Program-made: the position numbers and the translations under genes
Assembly: GCA_024220525.1 (NCBI GenBank)
Contig: JAMYWO010000017.1
Location: forward strand, 57,865-69,518
DNA: 11,654 nt
Source of the DNA: Cochliopodium minus
Taxonomy: Eukaryota > Discosea > Himatismenida > Cochliopodiidae
Direction: 5' to 3'
Notes under the pieces: model-generated
Told to the model about the DNA's origin: nothing
Database searches by the model: none
The model's input: only the letters and a program-made list of their open reading frames with translations
Shown: positions 1 through 8,440 of the stretch, in pieces
Position numbering within the stretch: the stretch's first letter is position 1
Layout: every line of letters starts with the position of its first letter

Positions 1-105
1 TTTTGAGTTCGTGTAAGAAGTTCAGGATTGATGTTTTGATCAAAATAAAGGACAATTATTCCTGTGAAATCAAGCAAATTAATACATGAATTAATAATAA
101 AAAAG
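1..105. other. Upstream flank of the GH17 gene, no gene recognised
   Basis: This is AT-rich DNA before the first supported start codon. An open frame in phase with the GH17 gene runs back to a GTG at 64, but that is not a usual eukaryotic start, and the ATG at 106 opens directly into a signal peptide. The stretch probably holds leader and promoter sequence. I see no recognisable element apart from an AT-rich palindrome at 34-45. Confidence 0.4.
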
Positions 106-1247
106 ATGGGAACAAAATTTGCTTTATTTTTTTTTCTCCTAATCGCTTATTCAATAGCTGATTCTCCGAAAGGAATCTGCTTAGATGACACCACTTCTTC
201 ATTATCTCCCTCCTTTTCCTCCTCTCCCAAAAATTGGCTGATAAATAATACACAGATACAAACAATGAGAACATATCATTACAATCAGCCAAATAGAAAT
301 TGGATTATCTTTGCGATTCAGAATGATATCAAGTAAAAGAATTTATTTAATAAATACTCATTGAAATATTTATACACCTTTATTCAAAAGAAAAATATTT
401 AATCAACATATCCTTTAAATTATCAAAACAAAAAAAATTCTTACTTGATAATTGCATAGTGTGATGATTGGAATCACTTTGAATGATTATCAATCAGAAC
501 TCAACTCATTCTCATCAGACTACATGAACGCAAACTCCAACCTGAAAGCACAATACGAGAAGAATATAATAGCAATAGGAGTAGGAAACGAAGAAACAGA
601 CACAGGAGCAATCAATGCAGGGATAGAATTTGCAAAAAATTTAAGAAGTCAAGGAAGACTTCCAAAAAATGCAAAAATAACAACAGTACTTCAAGAAACA
701 TCAACATGGATACAAAATACATACCCACCTAACTCCGCAGTGTTCACCAACTCTTTTTTCCAGATCTCAGACAATTTGGAGGTTGTTTGCTTCAACATGT
801 ATGATGGATATTTCAACCCTGAGATCAGTTTAGATACTAGGTTGTCATGGACCAGCGTTCCTTCTTCACAGAGATTCTCCCTCACTTTGAACGCTTTTGG
901 TGCTGTCAGGTTTGCTATGGCATCTTCTCGTATAAACTTGCCTTTTTGGGTAACTGAAATCGGTAAAGAGAAAAAGGATTATTTTTAAACTAATTTTAAT
1001 TTATTTATTATTTTAAAAAGGTTGGGCTTCTCAGGGGAGTATTAGTGGAAGTAATATTTCCAATTTGAAAGCTTTTTATGCAAACTACCTTAATTTTGAT
1101 ACCTTCACTCCTTTCTACCCACAACAATCTAGCTCCTCTGTATATCCTCCCGAAAGAATTTTTTACTTTACCATAAGGGATGTAGATTCACAATCACAAT
1201 ATTATGGACTTTACTACAATAATGCTAATCTCTCCCCCAAATTTTGA
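106..1247 (+). CDS. Secreted GH17-family glucan endo-1,3-beta-glucosidase-like protein, 3 exons
   Basis: Exons are 106-332, 460-962 and 1021-1247, with GT-AG introns 333-459 (127 nt) and 963-1020 (58 nt). The joined frame is intact and gives 318 residues. The start is ATG 106 because residues 1-18 form a signal peptide (hydrophobic run FALFFFLLIAYSIA). Family motifs, in order, are an MRTYHY segment (compare RxRxY near the GH17 N-terminus), AIGVGNE with the probable acid/base Glu120, and WVTEIGW with the probable nucleophile Glu242. The second intron falls inside the Gly244 codon of that last motif, and splicing restores the usual E-x-G-W order. GH17 enzymes cleave beta-1,3-glucans of cell walls; a secreted protist enzyme could digest fungal or algal prey or remodel its own cyst wall (inference). 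No GPI signal or extra domain is seen. Its 3' end faces gene 2, 40 nt away. Confidence 0.85.
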
Positions 1248-1287
1248 AAAAATAAAATTCATTTTATATTTTAAAAAGATAAAAAGT

Positions 1288-3358
1288 TTAATTCTTTTTA
1301 GTTTCAATAGTAAGATAATCCCAATCACAATCAAATTTACGTCTGTCAGGACTATAAGTGATGGCTTTTTCATTTATTGTTTCACCTTTAGAATTTTTTC
1401 CATTCATTTTAAAACTGCATCTAAAGAAAACCAGGTCGATGGGAATCACTGTGACAACTTTTAATCTACATAAACTACAGCGCAATTCCTTTTTGCAACA
1501 ATCATATATATCAAACCCTAAACTTATCCACAAATTTTCTTTACCAACACAAAATTTGTTTGTGCATTTTCCTAGAATGTTAGCTCCCTCCTTGATAAAG
1601 TGATTATTAAATCTACTATCGCTATAGAAGTGATTATTCTCTTTTAAGTAATGGATTAGGCAAGGTTTGAGATCCTCTAAAGTCACAAAATTGTGGCTTA
1701 ATGAGCACTTAAAGATTTGATGAATTTGTTTCTCGCTCACTTTTAGGATGGACGATTCTTTGTTCTTGAGAAAAACAGGCATTCCTTTAAAAGAATCGAT
1801 GTTAGAATCAGATCGTAAACACCCATAAAGCGGAACTCTTCCTTCAGTGTTGACATTTTCGAAAAGTTTGTTGACATCAGACAAGTCGATCCATTTTTTA
1901 TTTTCCCAACTGACAGACTCTTTATCGAGAATTTCACTCAATCCCTTACAAAACATTCCTCTTTGGTTTTGGTTATATACAACTTCGGTTTTGGTCCCCG
2001 CCACCAAAGCCCAAATAGTGTTTTTGATGGTCACATTTCGAAGGAGATCTATTTCTGGAAGAGACAAACCATAAAAAACGTTTCTATCTGATCCCTTTGA
2101 TGTTATATCTGTATTTATGGTGCTTGGTATTTTTATATCGCTGTTTTAAACGAAAAAAAAGAAATTTAAACTAAAATAAATTTATAATAAGATTACAATA
2201 TTGATCCAGAATGACAACAATCAAGAATGAACAAAAAATTTTGGCATTTTATATGCTTTATTATGTCAATTATATCTTGATACCTGAGTTTTTCATCAAA
2301 TGTTTCTATTCCTCCTTTATATCCATGTCCAGAATAGAAAAAGACAATCATCGAATTCGCATCTGAATAATTTTTCAGTTTTCCAAGCTCTTCTATTAAT
2401 TTAGATTTGGTTGCGATTTGGTTGAGGAGTTTTTTCCCATTGAATCCCTTTTCTCTGAGTATTTTCTCCATTATATTAGCATCATTTTCACAACCACTCA
2501 ATCCTTTTAATCTTCCACCATAATATTCCTTGATCCCAACTATAATATATTTAAGATCTGTATACAACGGAAAATCCTTGATTTTATATTTCATTGATCA
2601 AAAAAAAAAATATATTTAGAAAATATTCAATATAAAATTACTATCATTGTGTCCTCTTTTTTCAACATTGAATTATCTTTGATGGTTGATTCTTTTTCTT
2701 CAATATAAAAATCATTCCCACCTTTTGTTGAATTTCTTTTATTGATCACTTTGGGAGCTTTTCCGAACTGTTCTTTGTTGGATGATGGATCATTTACTTG
2801 CTTTCCTTTTGAAGATTCTTCATAAAAATTATTTGCACCTTTGTGAGAAATCCTATTGGTACCAGTTGAATGTTTTTTTGGAGCTTCGTTAATCTTATCC
2901 AAGTGGCCATATTGTTTTTTCTTTGATGATACTGATAATTCTTTAACCTCAAAGTTAATATAATGCCAGTATATATATATTGCTCCATGATGGTAAGTAT
3001 ATGTATCCTTTGAAGTTGCTTTGATGAACCCGGAAATTTCTTTTTCTTTACCAACTCTCTTTCCATCATATTGAAATTCACATTTATAGAAGCCACAGCT
3101 CGATATCTTTTTTAAATTTCTTCCACATAACGGACAAGGGCAATTGTAAATCAATGTGTTTAAATTCATATTTCCATATCGAGAATCTAGTTTAGCCCAT
3201 ACAAATATCCCATTTGCTTGGCAATTCTCATTTGTACATTTTCCTTCAAGATTTAAACCTGGATATATTTTTTTATAATTTGGTTCATTATTTGTTATTT
3301 TTATTTCTTTTGGTTTATCCATTGAAGAAAAATTTAATTTAAAGCCTCCCAAATCCAT
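1288..3358 (-). CDS. Caspase-like (peptidase C14) protein flanked by two Cys-rich modules, 3 exons
   Basis: Reading down the minus strand, exons are 3358-2642, 2576-2197 and 2140-1288. Introns are 2641-2577 (65 nt, phase 0) and 2196-2141 (56 nt, phase 2). The product is 649 residues. The start is ATG 3358, after a run of A. Residues 30-141 form a module with Cys41, 46, 73, 75, 78, 88 and 93 (CxxxxC, CPCPLC, CGFYKC), probably zinc-binding. Residues 142-239 are a polar linker with an internal repeat. Residues 240-366 are the caspase p20 core: GCENDA, YSGHG with His323, and DCCHSG with Cys360, which is the expected catalytic dyad. From 367 follows a p10-like part (IWALVAG, RGMFCKGL). A second Cys-rich module at about 550-645 has Cys558, 563, 587, 590 and 607 and resembles the first. 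It is probably a cysteine protease of the metacaspase/paracaspase-like clan. The role of the modules is unknown to me. The paralogue lies 51 nt upstream. Confidence 0.8.
2693..2920 (-). repeat. Two imperfect repeats in the linker of caspase gene 1
   Basis: Residues about 147-182 and 194-222 of the protein repeat a shared pattern: K-x-Q-(Y/F)-G, then APK or KK, then N-(K)-R, then KG-(A/G)-N-(N/D)-FY-x-E-E. The clearest pair is KGANNFYEES against KGGNDFYIEE. The copies are diverged and differ in length, so this looks like an old internal duplication in a disordered, Lys/Ser/Asn-rich linker. It might be a docking motif or simple drift; the sequence does not say which. Confidence 0.55.
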
Positions 3359-3409
3359 ATTCTTTTTTTTTTTTTTCAATGAAACATGTATATTAGTTTT
3401 TAGGTTTAA

Positions 3410-4818
3410 TTAATTAAATGTGGAAATCAAATTTTTTGATTTTTTATTTTTTGAAGAAACTCTTTCGGTTTCAATTTCAAGATAGTTCCAAATACAATCA
3501 ATTTTGAATCTTTTTGGAATACAATTGTATTTTGATTTTTTTTTCATTTGATTTCTCCCCTTTTCATTTTTATCTCCTTGATCACAATTACCATCTAAGA
3601 TATAAACACAATCAAAGAAAACTAGATCAATAGGAACCTTAGCATCAACTTTTTTACCACATAACCAACACACCAGACGATGTACAGCTACAACCACACT
3701 ATGTTTCCCAAAGCCCAAATTGATCCACAAATTATTATTCCCTTCACAATTATTATTGGTGCATTTCCCAAGAATACTCAGTCCTTTTTGAATAATATGG
3801 GTCTTCAATCGAGTATCAGCTTGGACAAAATTACTTTCATTTAAATAATGAATGAGACAAGGTGCGAGATCTTTTCTTGACAAATACTTATATTCAATGG
3901 AGCACCTAAATGCTTGATTGATTTGCTCATGTGTAACCCTGAGTATGGATGATTCTTTATTCTTTGAGAAAACAGGCATTCCCTTAAGAGTATCGATGTT
4001 TGAATAGACTTCAAGCATGTTAAATGAGGAACTCTCCCATATGTTTTAATATCGTTTTCCACTAAATGATGATGTATTTCTGACAGATTCATCCACTTTT
4101 TATTTTCCCAATGGGAAAGACTTGTATCCAAAATATTGGTCAAACCTTTGCAAAACATTCCTCTTTGGTCTTTTTCAAAAACTGTTTCGATGTTCCCAGC
4201 TGCCAAAGCCCAAATTGAATTCTTGATCGGAATATTCTGTATTAGGAGATTTTCCTTAATTGTTGACATTATTATTGGCTCAGAAATTTTTGGTATTTTG
4301 TTCTGGGTGTTATTGGACAAATTAGTTTGGCTATTCAAATAATGTAAAAAATAAAGAACCATAGATTATTAAAATATTACAAAATTGTTCCAGAATAACA
4401 ACAATCAAGAATGAATGAAAAGTTTTGGCATTTGATGTTTTTCACAACATCTATCATCGCTTGATAACTAAGTATTTCATCATATGTTTGGATACCTCCC
4501 TCATATCCATGCCCTGAAAAGAAAAAAACAATCATGGTGTTCTCATTTGACTCTTTTTTCAGTGTTTCAAGCTCACCTAATATATTTTTTTTAGTTGCTC
4601 CTTCGTTGATGAGTTTTCTCCCTTTTAATCCCATATTTTTTAATATTTTCTCCATTTCTAATGCATCATTTTCACATCCAGTCAATCCTTGGACATGATG
4701 GTATTTGTTTATCCCTATTACAATGAAATTCTGCTCTGTATACAAAGGAAAATCCTATAAAAATTTATTAATTTCAATCTATAATTTCAAAATAAAATTT
4801 TACAATTAAATTGTCCAT
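3410..4818 (-). CDS. Caspase-like paralogue lacking the N-terminal module, single-base frameshift
   Basis: Exons on the minus strand are 4818-4804 (five codons, MDNLI), 4754-4381 and 4330-3410. Introns are 4803-4755 (49 nt) and 4380-4331 (50 nt), in the same phases and positions as in gene 1, and the AG/GATTTTCC acceptor is identical. The caspase dyad is present: His87 in FSGHG and Cys124 in DCCYSG. The p10-like IWALAAG and RGMFCKGL follow. Around 4005 one base is missing relative to gene 1, where the codons for S-N-I-D match only after a shift. As it stands, the frame ends at 3841 and gives 292 residues. Beyond the shift, the frame stays open to 3410 and encodes the conserved KGMPVF block and the C-terminal Cys-rich module. 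The intact downstream frame means the shift is recent, a sequence error, or bypassed. The N-terminal module of gene 1 is absent; a copy lies inverted at 4938-5406. Confidence 0.72.
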
Positions 4819-4937
4819 TTTTATTTTTATATTTTTATTGTAAATTGTCTTTTGATTTTAAATTTTATAATTTCATGAAATTAAAAAAAATTTAGTAAAA
4901 TAAAAAATTTGTTCTTTGGATTTTTTTAAAAAAAAAA
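4819..4937. promoter_or_regulatory. Short divergent upstream region between caspase gene 2 and the inverted module copy
   Basis: These 119 nt are almost pure A/T and separate two start codons that point away from each other (4818 on minus, 4938 on plus). If both units are transcribed, their promoters must lie here. I recognise no defined element. A short palindrome, ACAATT-A-AATTGT, lies just outside at 4802-4814, over the splice donor of the minus-strand gene. Confidence 0.3.
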
Positions 4938-5406
4938 ATGAGTAATTCACAAGGTTTTAAACATATACTTTTTTCATCAATGAACAATTCTGTTGAATAT
5001 AAATTTAGTTCAACTGCTCCAGACTTCAGATTGATATATCCAGGATTGTTTAAATATTGAAGGAACTTGCAAGTTTGGTGAATGCAAAGCAAATGGGAAA
5101 TTGGTTTGGTCTTTATTTGATCCTAAAGATAAAAAATTAACAACAAGATTCGGAGCTTTCAATCTTAATACTTTACTTCATAAATGTATTTGTCCCAAAT
5201 GTAAACAAAAATTAAAAGCAGAAGATATAACTAGCTGTGGTTTCTACAAATGTGAATTTCAATATGATGGGAAAAAAGTTAACTCAACTAATGAAGAATC
5301 TTCAGATTTTGTAAAAGCAAACTCATCTGATGGATTCACTTATTTTCAAGGTGGTGCTGATTCTATATTATGGTATTATATCAATTTCGAAGTAAAAGTA
5401 TTATGA
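4938..5406 (+). pseudogene. Inverted, free-standing copy of the N-terminal Cys-rich module, frameshifted
   Basis: ATG 4938 follows a run of A, as in gene 1. The first frame matches gene 1 exon 1 from its start (GFK, FSSM, IYPGL) but stops at 5058-5060 after 40 codons. From 5059 the next frame continues the match: CKFGECKANG, then CPKCKQKL, SCGFYKCEFQYDGK and YINFEVK, ending with a stop at 5404-5406. Aligned with gene 1, the break is explained by four extra bases near 5045-5048, where GG-TTTAAAT in gene 1 is GG-ATTG-TTTAAAT here. All module cysteines survive. Similarity ends just after FEVK, before the linker and caspase parts. It could be a dead remnant, a recent mutant of a small stand-alone gene, or a sequencing artefact at one site. 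Strand and position suggest exon 1 of caspase gene 2 was inverted or recopied here. Confidence 0.7.
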
Positions 5407-5513
5407 TCCTGAAAATTCAACAATAAAAAATATGTCATTTAATTTATAAAATTAAAAAGAAATTATTTCGATATTTTAAAATATCTGGCATTTTCCATTT
5501 TGATTTAAATTTC

Positions 5514-8099
5514 TTATTTGAGATTATTCAACAAAACCTTTTGGAACTCAGCACTATTCTTTAACAAAAGTTCAAATACATGATTGACCTTTGTAACTTC
5601 CAAAAGATAGGCCAAGGTTTGTTCTTGTTGTCCTTTAAAAAAAGTGAATTTAAAGTGTAAAAGAAAAATAAAAAAATAAAGCATAATTACTTATAAAATT
5701 GGGAGCAAAAACAATGGAAAGATTAGAAGGATTCATCATATTTTTATCAGCTAACTTTATTACATTAGAAAAAAAAGAAAACATGAAAATAATGAGAGGA
5801 AAGTTCTCTTTGGGCACTGTCTTGACAACAATGGTGGAAGCCTCTCTCCAATAATCCACTTTGGAGTTTTTCTTTCTGTTGTACAAATCAATGAACTTGG
5901 TGGCTAAGTTAAAGGTGAAGATGGGTTCGGGGATGAAGTGAAAAAATTTTCCGAGAACGCTAGCCACATCGTTGACTTGCATGTTGTCAAAGTTGATCGC
6001 AGTGGATTGGGTTTCTATGGGAGTTTTATCGATTGTGGAAATAGTCTGTTTGATGATGTCAGTGTTACCTGGAACCCTGTTTTTTTTAATAATTATTTTT
6101 TCGGAAAATAATAAATATTAATAAACAAGATGGATGGATTAAAATAAATTATTATCATTTTCATTTCGTACCTAAAAATTCCAGTAGTTGCAATCTTATT
6201 CTCCTTTATTAAAGAATCAACAATCTTCTTTACGACAAAAGGAATTCCCTTGACAGTGTCCTTCCTCTTGAAAAGATCAGAGAGGGGCTTTCCGAAATAA
6301 GCGTTCTTATTGAAATCATTGATGGCAGTACGTATGGCATTGCTCCAAAGAAGCTTAACCTTGGAATCATCTGTGAAATATGTTGTTTTTTCGCCGATAT
6401 TAACATTATTCAATTCATCGAAAAATGTAAGTGAAAAGCAGTGAAGATCCTTGAGCTGTGGATCATTGGTGGGAGCCATCTCTTCATAGAACTTAACCTG
6501 ATCGAGTGGAACTTGGTGCTTTACTTCCAAGTTGTTTTTGTTATTTACTTTGGAAATGACGATGCATTTGTCAAAGAGGATAAAAGTTAAAACAGTCTTT
6601 ACTGAAATATTTTTTTCTAACAAAAAAAATGTTTAAGATAAAAAAAAAATTAAGAAAAAATATTTTTTTTTTTACCTGTTGTAAATATGAAGAAATTATC
6701 TTTATTGTGGAGCTTTTGTTGCTTAGGAAGACAATATTCTTTAGGAGAAACAATGGTCTTTTGAATAACGGAAATTTTGGCACGACTGGAAGAATTAGCC
6801 AAACTATCCCCTATGAAAATGGTGACCAAGTCCATCGTTCTATACGCCTTTTCCAAATCGTTGTAGCCAGGTTGATTCTGAGGAGTTTTTTTTTTGATTA
6901 ATTTGAGATAGTATTGGTAGGTGTTGAGATGGTTCATTGGCAACGACAAAAGCCCAAGGAGAGTTGTGTTGTCGATGAGTTTTCCCAAGGTGTTTTCCTT
7001 CTCGGTGACAAAAACGTTAAACTTTTTGTTGTTGTCCAAAAGTTGATTGAGAGTATCAGACGCTATCTAAAAAGAAGATTAAATTAATGAAAATGCAATC
7101 AAAAAAATTCAAACAAAAGAAAATTTTTTTTTTACTTTGAATGTGTTGACATACTCTCCATACACTTTCAAATGCTCAGCAATTTTAATGATGTCTGCTC
7201 CAATCGAGTCAACAAAAGGATACTTCTTATCCAAATGATCGAATTTTCTCTTTACGATGTTGTGCACATCCCGAATGTCCTTTATGCTCGAAAAGACGTT
7301 CTTGAGGTCTTCTTTGGAACAAGTTGACTTCTCCACCATAGGCTCGAAGAACTCTTTGATAATTATTTCCAATTTCTTGTAGTAAGCTCTTTCTTTGCTT
7401 ATAAATTCTAAAACTATTTTGTTTCTTTCTTTTAGGATGGGATTTCTTTTGAACGAGAGCTTGTATCTTTTATACTTTGTCTTGTAGATGAACTGGCGGA
7501 TTCTCGCTTGAAGTCTGATCACCTTTTTCAGCTGGATTTCATTTATATCAAACTTTGAGATGTTTTTCTTGTTTATTTCGTTTGAAATTTTAATGCACCA
7601 GTTTTGAAATTCTTCATAAACTATGAATCTGAGGTATCAAGATTATAGGAATGGAAATTCAAGTAAAATATTCATTTGAATAGATCATATTTATTGAATT
7701 TTACCCATCATTATCATAATCTATCTCACTGAAGAATAGGTCTTGATATTTATTAAAATCAATTTTATTCAGTTCATTCTTCATCTCTTGCGGCAATGTT
7801 TCTATCTTATGAGCCAGATCATTCTCTTTCTTTTTCTTGGTGATATATTTGCTGAAATCTTTTCTTAATATCTCAAATTCATCCTTATCCAGCTTCCCAT
7901 TTTTGTTTTTGTCATAATATTCTAATATAATAGATATAAGTAATAAATAAACTATCAAAATTTAGGAATATGCATCAATCTACCAAATATCTTCTTCATT
8001 GCAACATCATTTTCTAATAATTGATAATAAATTTGTTCAAAAAAAAAAATTTATATTTTCACCTGGATTTTCAAAGCATTTGCTTAATTTATCTCCCAT
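5514..8099 (-). CDS. EF-hand/IQ/RhoGEF (DH-PH)/RhoGAP multidomain Rho regulator, 8 exons
   Basis: Exons on the minus strand are 8099-8063, 8013-7984, 7921-7705, 7628-7136, 7066-6676, 6616-6172, 6076-5691 and 5632-5514. They total 2118 nt, or 705 residues plus stop, and all seven introns are GT-AG. The start is ATG 8099; the first two exons are only 37 and 30 nt. EF-hand loops are at D26-E37 (DKNKNGKLDKDE) and D90-E101 (DYDNDGFIVYEE, Gly95 split by an intron). An IQ motif follows at 134-144 (LQARIRQFIYK). The DH domain runs from about 163 to 350 (ISKERAYYKKL, LLSLPMNHLNTYQYYL). A PH-like domain spans about 355-490. RhoGAP spans about 497-690, with GIFRVPGN carrying the probable arginine finger Arg538 and NPSNLSIVFAPNF. 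The protein should both load GTP onto and stimulate hydrolysis by Rho/Rac GTPases, under calcium and calmodulin control (inference from domains). GAP helix residues deviate from consensus. Confidence 0.85.
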
Positions 8100-8440
8100 T
8101 ATGAATCAATTTTTTAAAAAATTTTTTGAAGAGGATTTCAATTTTATTTAATGATTGTTCTAAAGAATTGCAATTAATATGTGATTTTTCAAATTATGAA
8201 ATTATTTTAAATAATTGAATGAGTATATTAGATTGATCTTGATCACATCTTGATTGTGATTTTTTGAAATTTCCTTTTTGCAAAATCATTCATTGATTTA
8301 CATTTTCTGAATAAAAAATTTAGTACTTTCCATTATCACTAAATCTGATCTTGCACTAAAATAATCAAATCCTTCAAAAAAATGCAAGTGTAATTCTTTA
8401 ATCAAGTTCTTAAAGAAACTTTAAAAAAAAAAAATTTCAA
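8100..8440. promoter_or_regulatory. Divergent intergenic region between the Rho regulator and the F-box/Roco gene
   Basis: These 341 nt separate two outward-facing start codons (8099 minus, 8441 plus), so both promoters probably lie here. The region is strongly A/T-rich and holds no supported open frame. The notable part is 8231-8260, where TTGAT/ATCTTGAT units recur and an inverted repeat occurs. The last 20 nt before ATG 8441 are A-rich, as in front of the other starts in this window. Confidence 0.45.
8242..8260. repeat. Short inverted repeat ATCACA-7 nt-TGTGAT
   Basis: Perfect 6-bp arms at 8242-8247 and 8255-8260 flank the spacer TCTTGAT. The element lies in a run of overlapping direct repeats (TTGATC, ATCTTGAT), about 140 nt upstream of ATG 8099 and 180 nt upstream of ATG 8441. 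It could bind a dimeric regulator, but in A/T-rich DNA a repeat this short can arise by chance. Confidence 0.3.

Noticed and set aside
34-45. Palindrome TTTTGATCAAAA.
   Set aside because: It is short and A/T-rich; such palindromes are expected by chance in this composition.
1204-1464. Plus-strand open frames over 1204-1603 and 1847-2074.
   Set aside because: They are antisense shadows of the caspase gene 1 exon, with no family motifs.
2193-2594. The caspase exon of gene 1 as an independent gene starting at ATG 2594.
   Set aside because: In the paralogue the matching frame has a stop, not an ATG, directly before GATTTTCC, and both genes share an AG acceptor there. Splicing to the upstream exon fits both.
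5407-5513. Possible continuation of the inverted module into linker or caspase sequence through an intron starting GTAAAAG at 5393.
   Set aside because: No sequence resembling the gene 1 linker or caspase exon follows before the 3' end of the Rho regulator.
6093-6623. A stand-alone PH-domain gene, and similarly 7109-7522 and 7701-7958 as separate small genes.
   Set aside because: All are exons of one Rho regulator. Phases match at every GT-AG junction, and the total length is an exact multiple of three.
6629-6901. Plus-strand open frame opposite the DH exon.
   Set aside because: It runs antisense through an intron and a conserved exon and shows low-complexity F/K composition only.
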